Shown: positions 22,476 through 32,084 of the stretch, piece after piece
Layout of the letters: each line of letters opens with the position of its first letter
Position numbering within the stretch: the first letter of the stretch is position 1
Assembly (NCBI RefSeq): GCF_046025915.1
Contig: NZ_JAQQFR010000003.1
Span: 186,001-250,000, forward strand
Reading direction: 5' to 3'
Origin: Herbaspirillum rhizosphaerae_A
GTDB lineage: Bacteria > Pseudomonadota > Gammaproteobacteria > Burkholderiales > Burkholderiaceae_D
Length of the DNA: 64,000 nucleotides
Notes under the pieces: generated by a model
Database searches by the model: none
Seen by the model: the letters and a program-made list of their open reading frames with translations, nothing else
What the model was told of the DNA's origin: nothing
Made by a program: the position numbers and the translations under genes

Positions 22476-25148
22476 ATGGATCAATTCGCCAAAGAAACCA
22501 TCCCCATTTCCCTTGAAGAAGAGATGCGCAAGAGCTACCTCGACTACGCGATGAGCGTGATCGTTGGCCGTGCTCTGCCGGACGTGCGTGACGGCCTGAA
22601 GCCGGTGCATCGCCGCGTGCTGTTTGCCATGCACGAGATGAACAATGTCTGGAACCGCCCGTTTGTGAAGTGTGCGCGTGTGGTCGGTGAAGTCATGGGT
22701 AAGTATCACCCGCACGGCGACGCTTCGATTTACGACACGCTGGTGCGTATGGCGCAGGACTTTTCGCTGCGCTACATGTTGGTCGACGGCCAGGGCAACT
22801 TCGGCTCGATCGACGGCGACGGCGCTGCGGCGATGCGTTACACCGAGTGCCGCCTCGACAAGATTGCCAACGAGCTGCTGGCCGATATCGAAAAAGAAAC
22901 TGTCGATTTCGATCCCAACTACGACGGCAAGGAAAAAGAACCTTCGGTTCTGCCGACTCGCATCCCCAACCTGCTGATTAACGGTTCGTCCGGTATCGCG
23001 GTTGGTATGGCGACGAACATTCCGCCGCACAACATCACCGAAGTCATCAATGGCGCGCTGCACGTGTTGTCGAACGCCAATTGCACAATCGATGAGCTGA
23101 TTGAGCTGATTCCCGCGCCGGATTTTCCGACGGGCGGCATCATCTACGGCGTCTCCGGTGTACGCGATGGTTATCGTACAGGCCGTGGTCGCGTGGTCAT
23201 GCGCGCGAAGACGCATTTCGAAGAGTTTGGCCGCGAAGGCCGTACTGCGATCATCGTCGACGAGCTGCCGTATCAGGTCAACAAGAAGGCGTTGCTGGAA
23301 CGTATCGCTGAATTGGTTCGCGACAAGAAGCTGGACGGTATTTCCGATCTGCGCGACGAGTCCGACAAGTCCGGTATGCGCGTCGTTATTGAGCTCAAGC
23401 GCGGTGAAGTGCCTGAAGTCGTGCTGAACAATCTGTATAAGCAGACACAGCTGCAAGACACCTTCGGCATGAACATGGTGGCGTTGGTGGATCGTCAGCC
23501 GAAGCTGCTGAACCTGAAGCAGATGCTGGAATGCTTCCTGTCCCACCGTCGTGAAGTCGTTACGCGCCGTACCATTTTTGAACTGCGTAAAGCGCGCGAG
23601 CGTGGTCACGTCCTGGAAGGCCTGGCGGTTGCGCTGGCCAACATCGATGACTTCATCGCGATCATCCGTGCGGCGCCGACGCCGCCGGTCGCGAAGACGG
23701 AACTGATGGCGCGCGCCTGGGATTCCTCCGTTGTGCGCGAAATGTTGTCCCGTACCGGTGCTGAAAATACCGGCGGTATCAATGCCTTCCGTCCGGAAAA
23801 TCTGCCGACGCATTACGGTATCCAAAACGACGGCCTGTACAAGCTGTCCGACGATCAGGCGCAGGAAATTTTGCAAATGCGTCTGCAACGTCTGACCGGT
23901 CTGGAGCAAGACAAGATCGTCAACGAGTACAAGGACGTCATGGAGCAGATCGCCGACTTGCTGGATATTCTGTCCAAGCCGGCTCGCGTTACTGCGATCA
24001 TCACCGACGAACTGAACGCCGCCAAGAACGACTTCGGCATCGGCGCCAAGGACGAGCGTCGTTCGACCATCGAACTCAACGCCACCGACCTCGGCACGGA
24101 AGACCTGATCACGCCGCAAGATCTGGTCGTGACCTTGTCGCACACCGGTTACATGAAGTCGCAACCAGTCTCCGAATACCGCGCGCAAAAACGTGGTGGC
24201 CGCGGCAAACAAGCCATGGCGACCAAGGACGACGACTGGATCGACCAACTGTTCATCGCCAATACGCACGATTACATCCTGTGCTTCTCCAACCGTGGCC
24301 GCATGTATTGGTTGAAGGTATGGGAAGTGCCGCAAGGCTCGCGCAATTCGCGCGGCAAGCCGATCGTCAACATGTTCCCGCTGCAAGACGGGGAAAAGAT
24401 CACAGTCATTCTGCCGGTCTCCGGCGAGAACCGTACTTTCCCAGAAGACCGTTATGTCTTCATGTCGACCAGCCTCGGCACTGTCAAGAAGACGCCGTTG
24501 TCCGACTTCAGCAATCCACGCAAGGCCGGCATCATTGCAGTCGACCTCGACGAGGGTGACTTCCTGATCGGCGCAGCGCTGACTGACGGTCAACATGACG
24601 TCATGCTGTTCTCCGACTCCGGAAAAGCGGTTCGCTTTGATGAAAACGACGTGCGTCCGATGGGCCGTACGGCACGTGGCGTGCGCGGCATGAACCTGGA
24701 AGAAGGTCAGCAGGTTATTGCGTTGCTGGTTGCTGAGAACGAACAGCAATCGGTCCTGACGGCAACTGAAAACGGCTTCGGCAAACGTACGCCGATTACC
24801 GAATATACCCGTCATGGCCGCGGCACCAAGGGCATGATCGCGATCCAGACCAGCGAACGCAACGGCAAGGTTGTTGCTGCAACATTGGTTGAAGCCAGCG
24901 ATGAAATCATGCTGATCACCACTGGTGGCGTGTTGATCCGTACCCGCGTCGCAGAAATTCGCGAAATGGGGCGTGCAACACAAGGCGTGACGCTGATTGC
25001 AGTGGAAGACGGCACCAAGCTGAGCGGTCTGCAGCGTGTTGTTGAGTCTGATGCTGAAGAAGACAAGCTCGAAGACGATGCCGAAGGCGCAGTTGACTCC
25101 GAAGGCGGTGCTGCAGCCGCCGGCGAAGGCGACGCACCTGCAGAATAA
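22476..25148 (+). CDS. gyrA: DNA gyrase subunit A
   Basis: The 890-residue type II topoisomerase subunit has the breakage-reunion domain with the catalytic Tyr in AAAMRYTECRL (near residue 122). The C-terminal beta-pinwheel carries the GyrA-box QKRGGRGK, and the tail is acidic (the last 35 or so residues). In the quinolone region GKYHPHGDASIYDT, position 83 is Ala instead of the usual Ser/Thr, while Asp87 is present. I chose ATG 22476 (MDQFAKETIP) over the TTG at 22470. Confidence 0.98.
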   Translation: MDQFAKETIPISLEEEMRKSYLDYAMSVIVGRALPDVRDGLKPVHRRVLFAMHEMNNVWNRPFVKCARVVGEVMGKYHPHGDASIYDTLVRMAQDFSLRYMLVDGQGNFGSIDGDGAAAMRYTECRLDKIANELLADIEKETVDFDPNYDGKEKEPSVLPTRIPNLLINGSSGIAVGMATNIPPHNITEVINGALHVLSNANCTIDELIELIPAPDFPTGGIIYGVSGVRDGYRTGRGRVVMRAKTHFEEFGREGRTAIIVDELPYQVNKKALLERIAELVRDKKLDGISDLRDESDKSGMRVVIELKRGEVPEVVLNNLYKQTQLQDTFGMNMVALVDRQPKLLNLKQMLECFLSHRREVVTRRTIFELRKARERGHVLEGLAVALANIDDFIAIIRAAPTPPVAKTELMARAWDSSVVREMLSRTGAENTGGINAFRPENLPTHYGIQNDGLYKLSDDQAQEILQMRLQRLTGLEQDKIVNEYKDVMEQIADLLDILSKPARVTAIITDELNAAKNDFGIGAKDERRSTIELNATDLGTEDLITPQDLVVTLSHTGYMKSQPVSEYRAQKRGGRGKQAMATKDDDWIDQLFIANTHDYILCFSNRGRMYWLKVWEVPQGSRNSRGKPIVNMFPLQDGEKITVILPVSGENRTFPEDRYVFMSTSLGTVKKTPLSDFSNPRKAGIIAVDLDEGDFLIGAALTDGQHDVMLFSDSGKAVRFDENDVRPMGRTARGVRGMNLEEGQQVIALLVAENEQQSVLTATENGFGKRTPITEYTRHGRGTKGMIAIQTSERNGKVVAATLVEASDEIMLITTGGVLIRTRVAEIREMGRATQGVTLIAVEDGTKLSGLQRVVESDAEEDKLEDDAEGAVDSEGGAAAAGEGDAPAE

Positions 25149-25161
25149 TCAGGGTTGAACA

Positions 25162-25192
25162 GAAAATGACCGGCTGATGGCCGGTCATTTTC
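25162..25192 (+). terminator. Hairpin after gyrA
   Basis: GAAAATGACCGGC and GCCGGTCATTTTC form a 13-bp perfect stem with a five-base loop. The T-rich ascending arm (ATTTTC) and the following T-rich stretch suggest a terminator between gyrA and serC. Confidence 0.65.
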
Positions 25193-25316
25193 ATCCTGTT
25201 GTGTTTGTTCGATTTATTCGGTTTGTTCTGCTTGTTTCATCCTTCGTCTGTTCCTGTTTTTTCTGGTCCTGTTCTTGTATCGTTGCTTCGTCTCTTCCTT
25301 ATTTTTACCCTAGATC

Positions 25317-26414
25317 ATGGTCTACAATTTTTCCGCTGGTCCAGCCGTATTGCCGAAAGAAGTATTGCAGCAAGCCGCTGACGAAATGCTGGACTGGCAC
25401 GGTAGTGGCATGTCCGTGATGGAAATGAGTCATCGCGGCAAGGAATACATGTCGATCATCGAAGCAGCATTGCGCGATATGCGCGAGCTGTTTGCTGTTC
25501 CTTCCAATTACAAAATCCTGTTTTTGCAAGGCGGCGCCATCGCCGAGAACGCCATCATCCCAATGAATCTGGCGGCTCTGCGTGGCAAGCCTGGTGTTGC
25601 CGATTACGTCAACACCGGTTCGTGGTCGGCCAAATCGATCAAGGAAGCGCGCCGTTATTGCGAAGTCAACGTCGCCGCAACGTCCGAAGCGGAGAAGTTC
25701 GCCAGCATTCCTGCGCGCGCGTCGTGGAAGCTGTCCCGCAACGCTGCCTACGTTCACCTGTGTACCAACGAAACCATTGACGGCGTTGAGTATCAATTCA
25801 CGCCGGACGTCGCTGCCGATACCGACAATGCACCGATCGTCGCTGACATGTCTTCGCACATTCTGTCGCGCGCGGTAGATGTCTCCAAATACGGTGTCAT
25901 CTACGGTGGTGCGCAAAAGAATATCGGCCCGGCCGGCCTGACCATCGTTATCGTGCGCGAAGACTTGCTGGGTCATGCCTTGCCGATCTGTCCTTCCGCG
26001 TTCGACTGGAAGATCGTCGCCGACAATGATTCCATGTACAACACGCCGCCGACCTACGCGATTTATATCGCCGGACTGGTGTTCCAATGGCTCAAGCGCC
26101 AAGGCGGCGTGGCTGAGATGGAGCGTCGCAACATCGCCAAGGCGGACTTGTTGTACAACTATCTCGACAGCACCGAATTTTATAAAACCCGCATTGCCAA
26201 GGAATGCCGGTCGCGCATGAACGCGCCGTTTTTCTTGCATGACGAGGCATTGAACGAGACATTCCTGACTGGCGCGAAAGAGCGCGGTCTGCTGCAGCTG
26301 AAAGGCCACAAGTCGGTCGGCGGCATGCGCGCATCGATCTACAACGCGATGCCGATTGAAGGTGTTGAGGCGCTGGTCGGGTATCTGCGCGACTTCGAGC
26401 AAACTCACGGCTGA
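25317..26414 (+). CDS. serC: Phosphoserine aminotransferase
   Basis: The 365-residue class V aminotransferase begins YNFSAGPAVLPKEVL, with the PLP lysine in GGAQKNIGPAG. It makes phosphoserine from 3-phosphohydroxypyruvate and also serves pyridoxal synthesis. It starts the serC-pheA-hisC-tyrA-aroA-cmk-rpsA order. The stop codon TGA lies inside the left arm of a 105-bp inverted repeat (26413-26517). Confidence 0.97.
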   Translation: MVYNFSAGPAVLPKEVLQQAADEMLDWHGSGMSVMEMSHRGKEYMSIIEAALRDMRELFAVPSNYKILFLQGGAIAENAIIPMNLAALRGKPGVADYVNTGSWSAKSIKEARRYCEVNVAATSEAEKFASIPARASWKLSRNAAYVHLCTNETIDGVEYQFTPDVAADTDNAPIVADMSSHILSRAVDVSKYGVIYGGAQKNIGPAGLTIVIVREDLLGHALPICPSAFDWKIVADNDSMYNTPPTYAIYIAGLVFQWLKRQGGVAEMERRNIAKADLLYNYLDSTEFYKTRIAKECRSRMNAPFFLHDEALNETFLTGAKERGLLQLKGHKSVGGMRASIYNAMPIEGVEALVGYLRDFEQTHG

Positions 26415-26517
26415 GAGCGACCGGCAAAGCACCGCTGGCGGCGTTGGGCCTCCTTGCCGTGCTAGCGCACTGTCTGCGTCGGCGCGCCTTGCCACCGGCG
26501 CTTTGTCAGCCGCTCTC
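26413..26517. repeat. 105-bp imperfect inverted repeat overlapping the serC stop
   Basis: The left arm 26413-26439 (starting GAGAGCG, with CAAAGC and TGGC) and right arm 26491-26517 (GCCACCGGCGCTTTG to GCTCTC) are inverted copies, with about 22 of 27 positions matching. The 51-base centre is GC-rich and holds GTGCTAGCGCAC. The hairpin would lie between serC and pheA. It may be a mobile miniature element or an mRNA-processing stem. Confidence 0.7.
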
Positions 26518-26580
26518 CAAGAGCCGAACGGGAAGCTGCTTCCTGCAAACGGCCGGAACAAGACTGAATCAGAAAGAACT

Positions 26581-27657
26581 ATGATGAGTGACGATAAACT
26601 CTTGCCCCTGCGTCAGAAGATCGACGCCATCGATGCGCAAATTCTTGATTTGCTGAATCAGCGCGCTCGCGTCGCACAAGAAGTCGGCCATGTGAAGGCC
26701 GAGACCAATGCGCCGGTGTTTCGCCCTGAGCGTGAAGCGCAGGTGTTGCGCAAGGCTGCCGAGCGCAATCCCGGTCCGCTGCTGGGTACAGACATTCAAA
26801 CCATTTTTCGCGAAGTCATGTCGGCCTGCCGTGCGCTGGAAAAACGTGTCGTGGTCGCTTATCTCGGTCCGGAAGGCACCTTCAGCGAACAAGCCGTGTA
26901 TCAGCAATTCGGTCATGCGGTGGAAGGTTTGCCTTGCGTTTCGATCGATGAAGTGTTTCGCGATGCTGAAGCCGGTACGGCCGATTTCGGCGTGGTGCCG
27001 ATCGAGAATTCTTCCGAAGGCGTGATCAACCGTACGCTGGATCTGTTGCTACAAACCACGCTGCGTATCAGTGGTGAGATTTCCATTCCGGTACATCACA
27101 GCCTGATGACCAAAGATGGTGGCATGCAAGGCATCACGCGCATCTGCGCACACTCGCAGGCGCTGGCGCAATGCAATGCATGGCTGAATCAGAACTATCC
27201 GTCCATTGAACGTCAGGCAGTAGCATCGAATGCCGAAGCGGCGCGTATGGCTGGCGAAGATCTCACCGTGGCCGCCATTGCCGGCGAGATCGCCGGGCAG
27301 AAGTACAGTCTGCAAACCGTCAACGCGCATATTCAGGACGATCCGCACAACCGCACGCGTTTTGCCGTGATTGGCCGCCTGCAAACTGCGCCGTCGGGAC
27401 GTGATCAGACCTCCATCGTGCTGTCGGTGCCGAACAAGGCCGGCGCCGTCTACAACTTGCTGGCGCCGCTGGCCAAGCACGGCGTGTCGATGACGCGCTT
27501 CGAGTCGCGTCCGGCGCGCATGGGGGCGTGGGAATACTATTTCTACGTCGACCTCGAAGGTCACGAGCAAGACGAAAAAGTCGCCAAGGCACTGGCCGAA
27601 TTAAAAGAGAACGCTGCTTTCTTCAAGCTGCTGGGCTCTTATCCTTTTACCGTTTAA
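26581..27657 (+). CDS. pheA: Bifunctional chorismate mutase/prephenate dehydratase
   Basis: The 358-residue protein has an N-terminal AroQ chorismate mutase (about 1-90, LLPLRQKIDAIDAQILDLLN). The prephenate dehydratase domain follows (about 95-275, VAYLGPEGTFSEQA), then an ACT regulatory domain with the ESRP motif in RFESRPARMGAWEYYF, which in the family binds phenylalanine for feedback inhibition. It makes phenylpyruvate from chorismate. ATGATG stands at 26581; the upstream open frame is the tail of the inverted repeat region. Confidence 0.96.
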   Translation: MMSDDKLLPLRQKIDAIDAQILDLLNQRARVAQEVGHVKAETNAPVFRPEREAQVLRKAAERNPGPLLGTDIQTIFREVMSACRALEKRVVVAYLGPEGTFSEQAVYQQFGHAVEGLPCVSIDEVFRDAEAGTADFGVVPIENSSEGVINRTLDLLLQTTLRISGEISIPVHHSLMTKDGGMQGITRICAHSQALAQCNAWLNQNYPSIERQAVASNAEAARMAGEDLTVAAIAGEIAGQKYSLQTVNAHIQDDPHNRTRFAVIGRLQTAPSGRDQTSIVLSVPNKAGAVYNLLAPLAKHGVSMTRFESRPARMGAWEYYFYVDLEGHEQDEKVAKALAELKENAAFFKLLGSYPFTV

Positions 27658-27675
27658 GTCATCCGAAGGTTCATT

Positions 27676-28782
27676 ATGTCCACACAATTTGGTCCGGAAT
27701 ATGTGCGCGCACTCGCGCCATACCAGGCAGGCAAACCGATCGCCGAAGTCGCGCGTGAATTCGGCCTGGAAGAAAGCAAGATCATCAAGCTGGCATCCAA
27801 CGAAAACCCGTTGGGCATGCCCGAGTCGGCCAAGCTGGCCATGCAGCAGGCCGTCGCCGATATCGGCCGCTATCCGGATGCCAACGGCTTTGATCTGAAG
27901 GCGGCAATCAGCGCCAAATATAATGTCCCGCAAGACTGGATCACGCTCGGTAACGGCAGCAACGACATTCTGGAACTGGCGGCGCACGCCTTCGTGCAAC
28001 CGAAGCAGTCGGTGATCTACGCGCAATACGGTTTTCTGGTCTACGCACTGGCGACCCAGGCGGTGGGCGCCCGCGCAATTGAAGTCAAGGCCAAGGATTT
28101 CGGTCACGACTTGCAAGCCATGGCGGCGGCTATTGCCGATGACACGCGTCTGATCTATATCGCCAATCCGAACAACCCGACCGGCACCTTCCTGCCACCG
28201 GCAGAGCTGGATGCCTTCCTCAAGGTGGTGCCGCAGCATGTCGTCGTCGTTATCGACGAGGCTTATAACGAATATCTGTCGGCCGACCTGCAATATGAGT
28301 CGACCGACTGGGTGCGTACTTATCCGAATCTGATCGTCTCGCGCACTATGTCCAAGGCTTACGGCCTGGCCGGTTTGCGCGTTGGTTTTGCCATCGCCCA
28401 ACCAGGCGTGACCGATTTGCTTAACCGTATCCGTCAACCGTTCAATGTCAATTCGCTGGCACAGGCAGCCGCAGTTGCTGCGCTCAACGACAAAGCTTTT
28501 CTGCAAAAGAGCGCCGAGATCAACGCACAAGGCTACAAGCAACTGATTGCGGCCTTCGATATGCTGGGACTGAAGTATGTGCCGTCGTTCGGCAACTTCG
28601 TGCTGGTCAAGGTAGGCGATGACGACGGCGCCGGTGCTCGCGTTAATCTGGCGTTGTTGAAGAAGGGCATCATCGTGCGTCCGGTCGGCAACTACGGCTT
28701 GCCGCAATGGCTGCGCATCACCATTGGCCTGCCTGAAGAAAATGCTGCGTTTATCGACGCGTTGAAAGTCGTTCTGGGCTGA
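27676..28782 (+). CDS. hisC: Histidinol-phosphate/aromatic aminotransferase
   Basis: The 368-residue class I/II aminotransferase has SNENPLG near the N-terminus, NPNNPTGTF, and the PLP lysine in SKAYGLAGLRVGF. HisC-family enzymes placed in an aromatic operon often transaminate phenylpyruvate and hydroxyphenylpyruvate as well as imidazole acetol phosphate. Position between pheA and tyrA favours that role here, by inference. Confidence 0.92.
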   Translation: MSTQFGPEYVRALAPYQAGKPIAEVAREFGLEESKIIKLASNENPLGMPESAKLAMQQAVADIGRYPDANGFDLKAAISAKYNVPQDWITLGNGSNDILELAAHAFVQPKQSVIYAQYGFLVYALATQAVGARAIEVKAKDFGHDLQAMAAAIADDTRLIYIANPNNPTGTFLPPAELDAFLKVVPQHVVVVIDEAYNEYLSADLQYESTDWVRTYPNLIVSRTMSKAYGLAGLRVGFAIAQPGVTDLLNRIRQPFNVNSLAQAAAVAALNDKAFLQKSAEINAQGYKQLIAAFDMLGLKYVPSFGNFVLVKVGDDDGAGARVNLALLKKGIIVRPVGNYGLPQWLRITIGLPEENAAFIDALKVVLG

Positions 28783-28794
28783 AGGCTGAGCATA

Positions 28795-29691
28795 GTGAAG
28801 AAAATTGTTGTCTTTGGCGTCGGCCTGATCGGCGGTTCGTTTGCACTGGCATTGAAAAAAGCTGGTGCCGTTGAGCACGTGGTCGGTGTCGGTCGTACCG
28901 AAACATCCCTGTTGCGCGCAAAGGAGTTGGGCATCATCGATGAGGTGAGCACCAACGTTGCCGATGCCGTGCAAGGTGCGGATTTGATTATGCTGGCGGC
29001 GCCGGTCGCGCAGACCGGTGCGATTCTGGCGAGCATCGCGCCGCATTTGCAGCCGGGTACCATTGTGACGGATGCCGGCAGCACCAAGGCCGATGTCGTT
29101 GCCGCGGCACGCGAAGCGTTTGGCGACAAGATCGCGCAATTCGTACCGGGGCATCCGATTGCCGGGCGTGAGCAAAATGGTCCCGACGCCGCCTTGGCCG
29201 ATTTGTACGTGGGCAAGAAGACGGTAATCACTTCCTTGCCGGAAAACACCGAGCAGGATATCGAGCGTGTGGCGCAAGCCTGGCAGGCCTGCGGTGCGAT
29301 CATTCATCGTCTGACGCCACAAGAGCACGACGCTGTCTTCGCCTCGGTCAGTCATTTGCCGCATTTGCTGGCGTACGCCTTGGTAGACGACATCGCATCG
29401 AAGCCGCATGCGCCGATTCTGTTTCAGTACGCTGCCAGTGGCTTCCGTGATTTCACGCGCATTGCCGGTTCTTCGCCGGAAATGTGGCGTGATATTTCGC
29501 TCGCCAATCGGGCGGCTTTGCTGCATGAACTGGACGCCTATCTGGTTCAACTGATCCGCATGCGCAAAATGCTCGTCGAGCGCGACAGCGACGCTCTGGA
29601 AAAAATTTACGCAAATGCCCAGCAGGCGCGGCACAATTGGTCTGTAGCGATCGAAACCGCCGAACGGCAAAGCAAAGAGGGTGGCGACTGA
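28795..29691 (+). CDS. tyrA: Prephenate dehydrogenase
   Basis: The 298-residue protein begins with a dinucleotide-binding fold (VFGVGLIGGSFALALKKAG) and has the prephenate-binding HPIAGRE region. It oxidises prephenate (or arogenate) to the precursor of tyrosine. The start is GTG at 28795, 12 bases after hisC. There is no fused chorismate mutase. Confidence 0.94.
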   Translation: MKKIVVFGVGLIGGSFALALKKAGAVEHVVGVGRTETSLLRAKELGIIDEVSTNVADAVQGADLIMLAAPVAQTGAILASIAPHLQPGTIVTDAGSTKADVVAAAREAFGDKIAQFVPGHPIAGREQNGPDAALADLYVGKKTVITSLPENTEQDIERVAQAWQACGAIIHRLTPQEHDAVFASVSHLPHLLAYALVDDIASKPHAPILFQYAASGFRDFTRIAGSSPEMWRDISLANRAALLHELDAYLVQLIRMRKMLVERDSDALEKIYANAQQARHNWSVAIETAERQSKEGGD

Positions 29692-29833
29692 GCGGCTTGC
29701 AAGTTGTTCGCGTTGCGGTAGTTGTCTGCGCTTGCTTTCGCGGCTCCTTTGCAGCTAATCCGAGGCCAATCTTTTATTAATCTACTGTCAAGCTCTACCA
29801 ATCCACTATCAACCTGGTGAATCACGAATTCTC

Positions 29834-31165
29834 ATGAAGCAAGCCTCCTATCCGCATCACATCGATCTGGCGCCTGTCGCTCACGTACAAGGTACGGTTA
29901 AATTGCCGGGTTCGAAGAGTATTTCCAATCGTATTCTGCTGTTGGCGGCCTTGTCGCGCGGCACCACCAAAATCATGGATCTGCTGGCATCTGACGATAC
30001 GCTGGTGATGCTGATGGCCTTGCAGCAGCTTGGCGTCAAATGGGAGCAGGTCGACGGCACGCAGGACTACATCGTACATGGCGTGGATGGCGTGCTGCCG
30101 GTGCATCAGGCGGATTTGTTCATGGGCAATGCGGGTACCGCGATTCGTCCGCTGACGGCCGCATTGGCGGTCATCGGCGGCGACTACACTTTGCATGGCG
30201 TGGCGCGCATGCATGAGCGCCCGATCGGTGATCTGGTGGATGCCTTGAACGACGTCGGTATGCAGATCGAATACACCGGCAACCCCGGTTATCCGCCTTT
30301 GCATATCCGCCGCGGCATGCTCAACGCGCATCGCATGAAGGTGCGCGGCAACGTATCCAGTCAATTCCTGACGGCGCTGCTGATGGCTGCGCCATTAATG
30401 GCCAAGACGGAGCCGATGACGATCGAAGTGATCGGCGAACTGATTTCCAAGCCGTACATTGAAATTACCCTGAACCTGATGCGCCGCTTCGGTATTGAAG
30501 TGCAGCGCGACGGCTGGCAATCGTTCACGGTTGCCGCCGGGCAGCACTATCAGAGCCCGGGCACGATTCACGTTGAAGGCGACGCGTCATCCGCGTCCTA
30601 CTTTTTGGCGGCGGGAGCGATTGCCGGCGGACCGATCCGAGTGGAAGGCGTCGGCAAGGACAGTATCCAGGGCGATGTGCGTTTCGTCGAAGCGCTGCGT
30701 CAGATGGGCGCGACCATCACCATGGGCGACAATTGGATTGAGGCGTCATCCAACGGCGTGCTGCAAGCCATTGATACCGATTTCAACCATATCCCGGACG
30801 CGGCCATGACGATCGCCGTGGCGGCCTTGTATGCCAACGGCACCAGCGTTTTGCGCAACATCGCCAGCTGGCGCGTAAAAGAAACCGACCGTCTGGCCGC
30901 CATGGCAACGGAGCTGCGCAAGCTCGGTGCGACCGTGGAAGAGGGCGAGGACTACCTGAGCGTGACGCCTCCCGCCCAGTTAACGCCTGCGACCATCGAT
31001 ACCTATGACGACCACCGCATGGCGATGTGTTTTTCGCTGGCCTCGCTGGACGGCACTGCGCGTCAGGGTACGCGCGTACGTATCAACGATCCGAAATGCG
31101 TGGCAAAGACTTTTCCCGACTATTTCCGGGTGTTCGAGCAGATTGCCGAACAGACACTGATTTGA
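29834..31165 (+). CDS. aroA: 3-phosphoshikimate 1-carboxyvinyltransferase (EPSP synthase)
   Basis: The 443-residue protein shows the family motifs PGSKSISNRILLLAAL, GNAGTAIRPLTAAL, GDASSASYFLAAG, RVKETDRLAAMA and YDDHRMAMCF. It is the penultimate shikimate pathway enzyme, joining PEP to shikimate-3-phosphate. A gap of 142 bases separates it from tyrA. The PGSKS and GNAGTA motifs are of the class I, glyphosate-sensitive kind. Confidence 0.98.
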   Translation: MKQASYPHHIDLAPVAHVQGTVKLPGSKSISNRILLLAALSRGTTKIMDLLASDDTLVMLMALQQLGVKWEQVDGTQDYIVHGVDGVLPVHQADLFMGNAGTAIRPLTAALAVIGGDYTLHGVARMHERPIGDLVDALNDVGMQIEYTGNPGYPPLHIRRGMLNAHRMKVRGNVSSQFLTALLMAAPLMAKTEPMTIEVIGELISKPYIEITLNLMRRFGIEVQRDGWQSFTVAAGQHYQSPGTIHVEGDASSASYFLAAGAIAGGPIRVEGVGKDSIQGDVRFVEALRQMGATITMGDNWIEASSNGVLQAIDTDFNHIPDAAMTIAVAALYANGTSVLRNIASWRVKETDRLAAMATELRKLGATVEEGEDYLSVTPPAQLTPATIDTYDDHRMAMCFSLASLDGTARQGTRVRINDPKCVAKTFPDYFRVFEQIAEQTLI

Positions 31166-31236
31166 TCCGTCGGAATGTTGACTAAGAATTTGATTAACAC
31201 TGTGATTGAAAATTTTATGAAGAAACGGGGATTCCT

Positions 31237-31899
31237 ATGAATGCGGCAACTATTCCCGTTATAGCCATCGATGGCCCGACTGCTTCAGGCAAAGGTACGG
31301 TGGCGCAAAAAGTGGCGCAGCATCTCGGCTTTCACTATCTGGATTCCGGCGCCTTGTATCGGCTCACGGCCTTGTCCGCGATCCGTCGTAGTGTCGCCAT
31401 GACTGACGAGCATGGCCTGGCCAAGAGTGCGGAGCACTTGCATTGCCATTTTGACGGCGGCCATATTTTTCTCGCCAATGAAGATGTTACGCAGGCGATC
31501 CGGGCTGAAGAAGTCGGCAATACCGCATCAAAAATTGCTGTTCTGGCAACGGTTCGCCATGCTCTGTATGGTTTGCAGCTCAGTTTCCGCAAGGCACCAG
31601 GCCTGGTGGCGGATGGTCGCGACATGGGCACAGTGATCTTCCCGCATGCTCCCCTGAAGGTCTTTTTGACCGCCAGCGTCGAAGCAAGAGCGCAAAGACG
31701 CTATAAGCAATTGATTGACAAGGGTTTTCCTGCTAATATGGAAGACCTCTCGAAGGATTTGAGGGAGCGTGATGCACGGGATATGAATCGTGCGTCTGCG
31801 CCTCTCAAGCCGGCGGAAGGGGCATATCTTCTGGATACTTCCGACATGACAGCTGATGAAGCGGTCAAGCAGGTACTCGGCTGGTACGCGGCTTTATAA
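31237..31899 (+). CDS. cmk: Cytidylate kinase
   Basis: The 220-residue protein has the P-loop DGPTASGKGTVAQKVA and the CMP-binding elements YLDSGALYR and DGRDMGTVIFPHA. It phosphorylates CMP and dCMP. Cmk directly upstream of rpsA is a widely conserved pairing. Some codons and the 185-base gap to rpsA suggest a separate rpsA promoter. Confidence 0.97.
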   Translation: MNAATIPVIAIDGPTASGKGTVAQKVAQHLGFHYLDSGALYRLTALSAIRRSVAMTDEHGLAKSAEHLHCHFDGGHIFLANEDVTQAIRAEEVGNTASKIAVLATVRHALYGLQLSFRKAPGLVADGRDMGTVIFPHAPLKVFLTASVEARAQRRYKQLIDKGFPANMEDLSKDLRERDARDMNRASAPLKPAEGAYLLDTSDMTADEAVKQVLGWYAAL

Positions 31900-32084
31900 G
31901 CATCTGAAGTATTTTTGAGCAGTTTTATCTGTTGTTTCTGTAATGCCATTGGTGCTCGCCAGATGCAAAGTCCGGCGAGTGTTGATAAACCTAAACCCAT
32001 TATTTATCGCCCTTTGCGTGCATCGTCAGCAGTCTGATTTCTGCAAATCGCGACCGGATATTGGCCAACACCTTTCTTAAATCT

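Noticed and set aside
22455..24983. 842-codon open frame on the minus strand
   Set aside because: It lies wholly antisense to gyrA, is His/Arg/Gln/Val-rich like a mirrored GC-biased codon pattern, and has no recognisable domain.
26415..26580. Phe-codon leader peptide attenuator for pheA
   Set aside because: No short frame with clustered Phe codons; the hairpin is the inverted repeat.
27601..29670. 689-codon open frame on the minus strand
   Set aside because: Antisense to hisC and tyrA; composition is that of a shadow frame.
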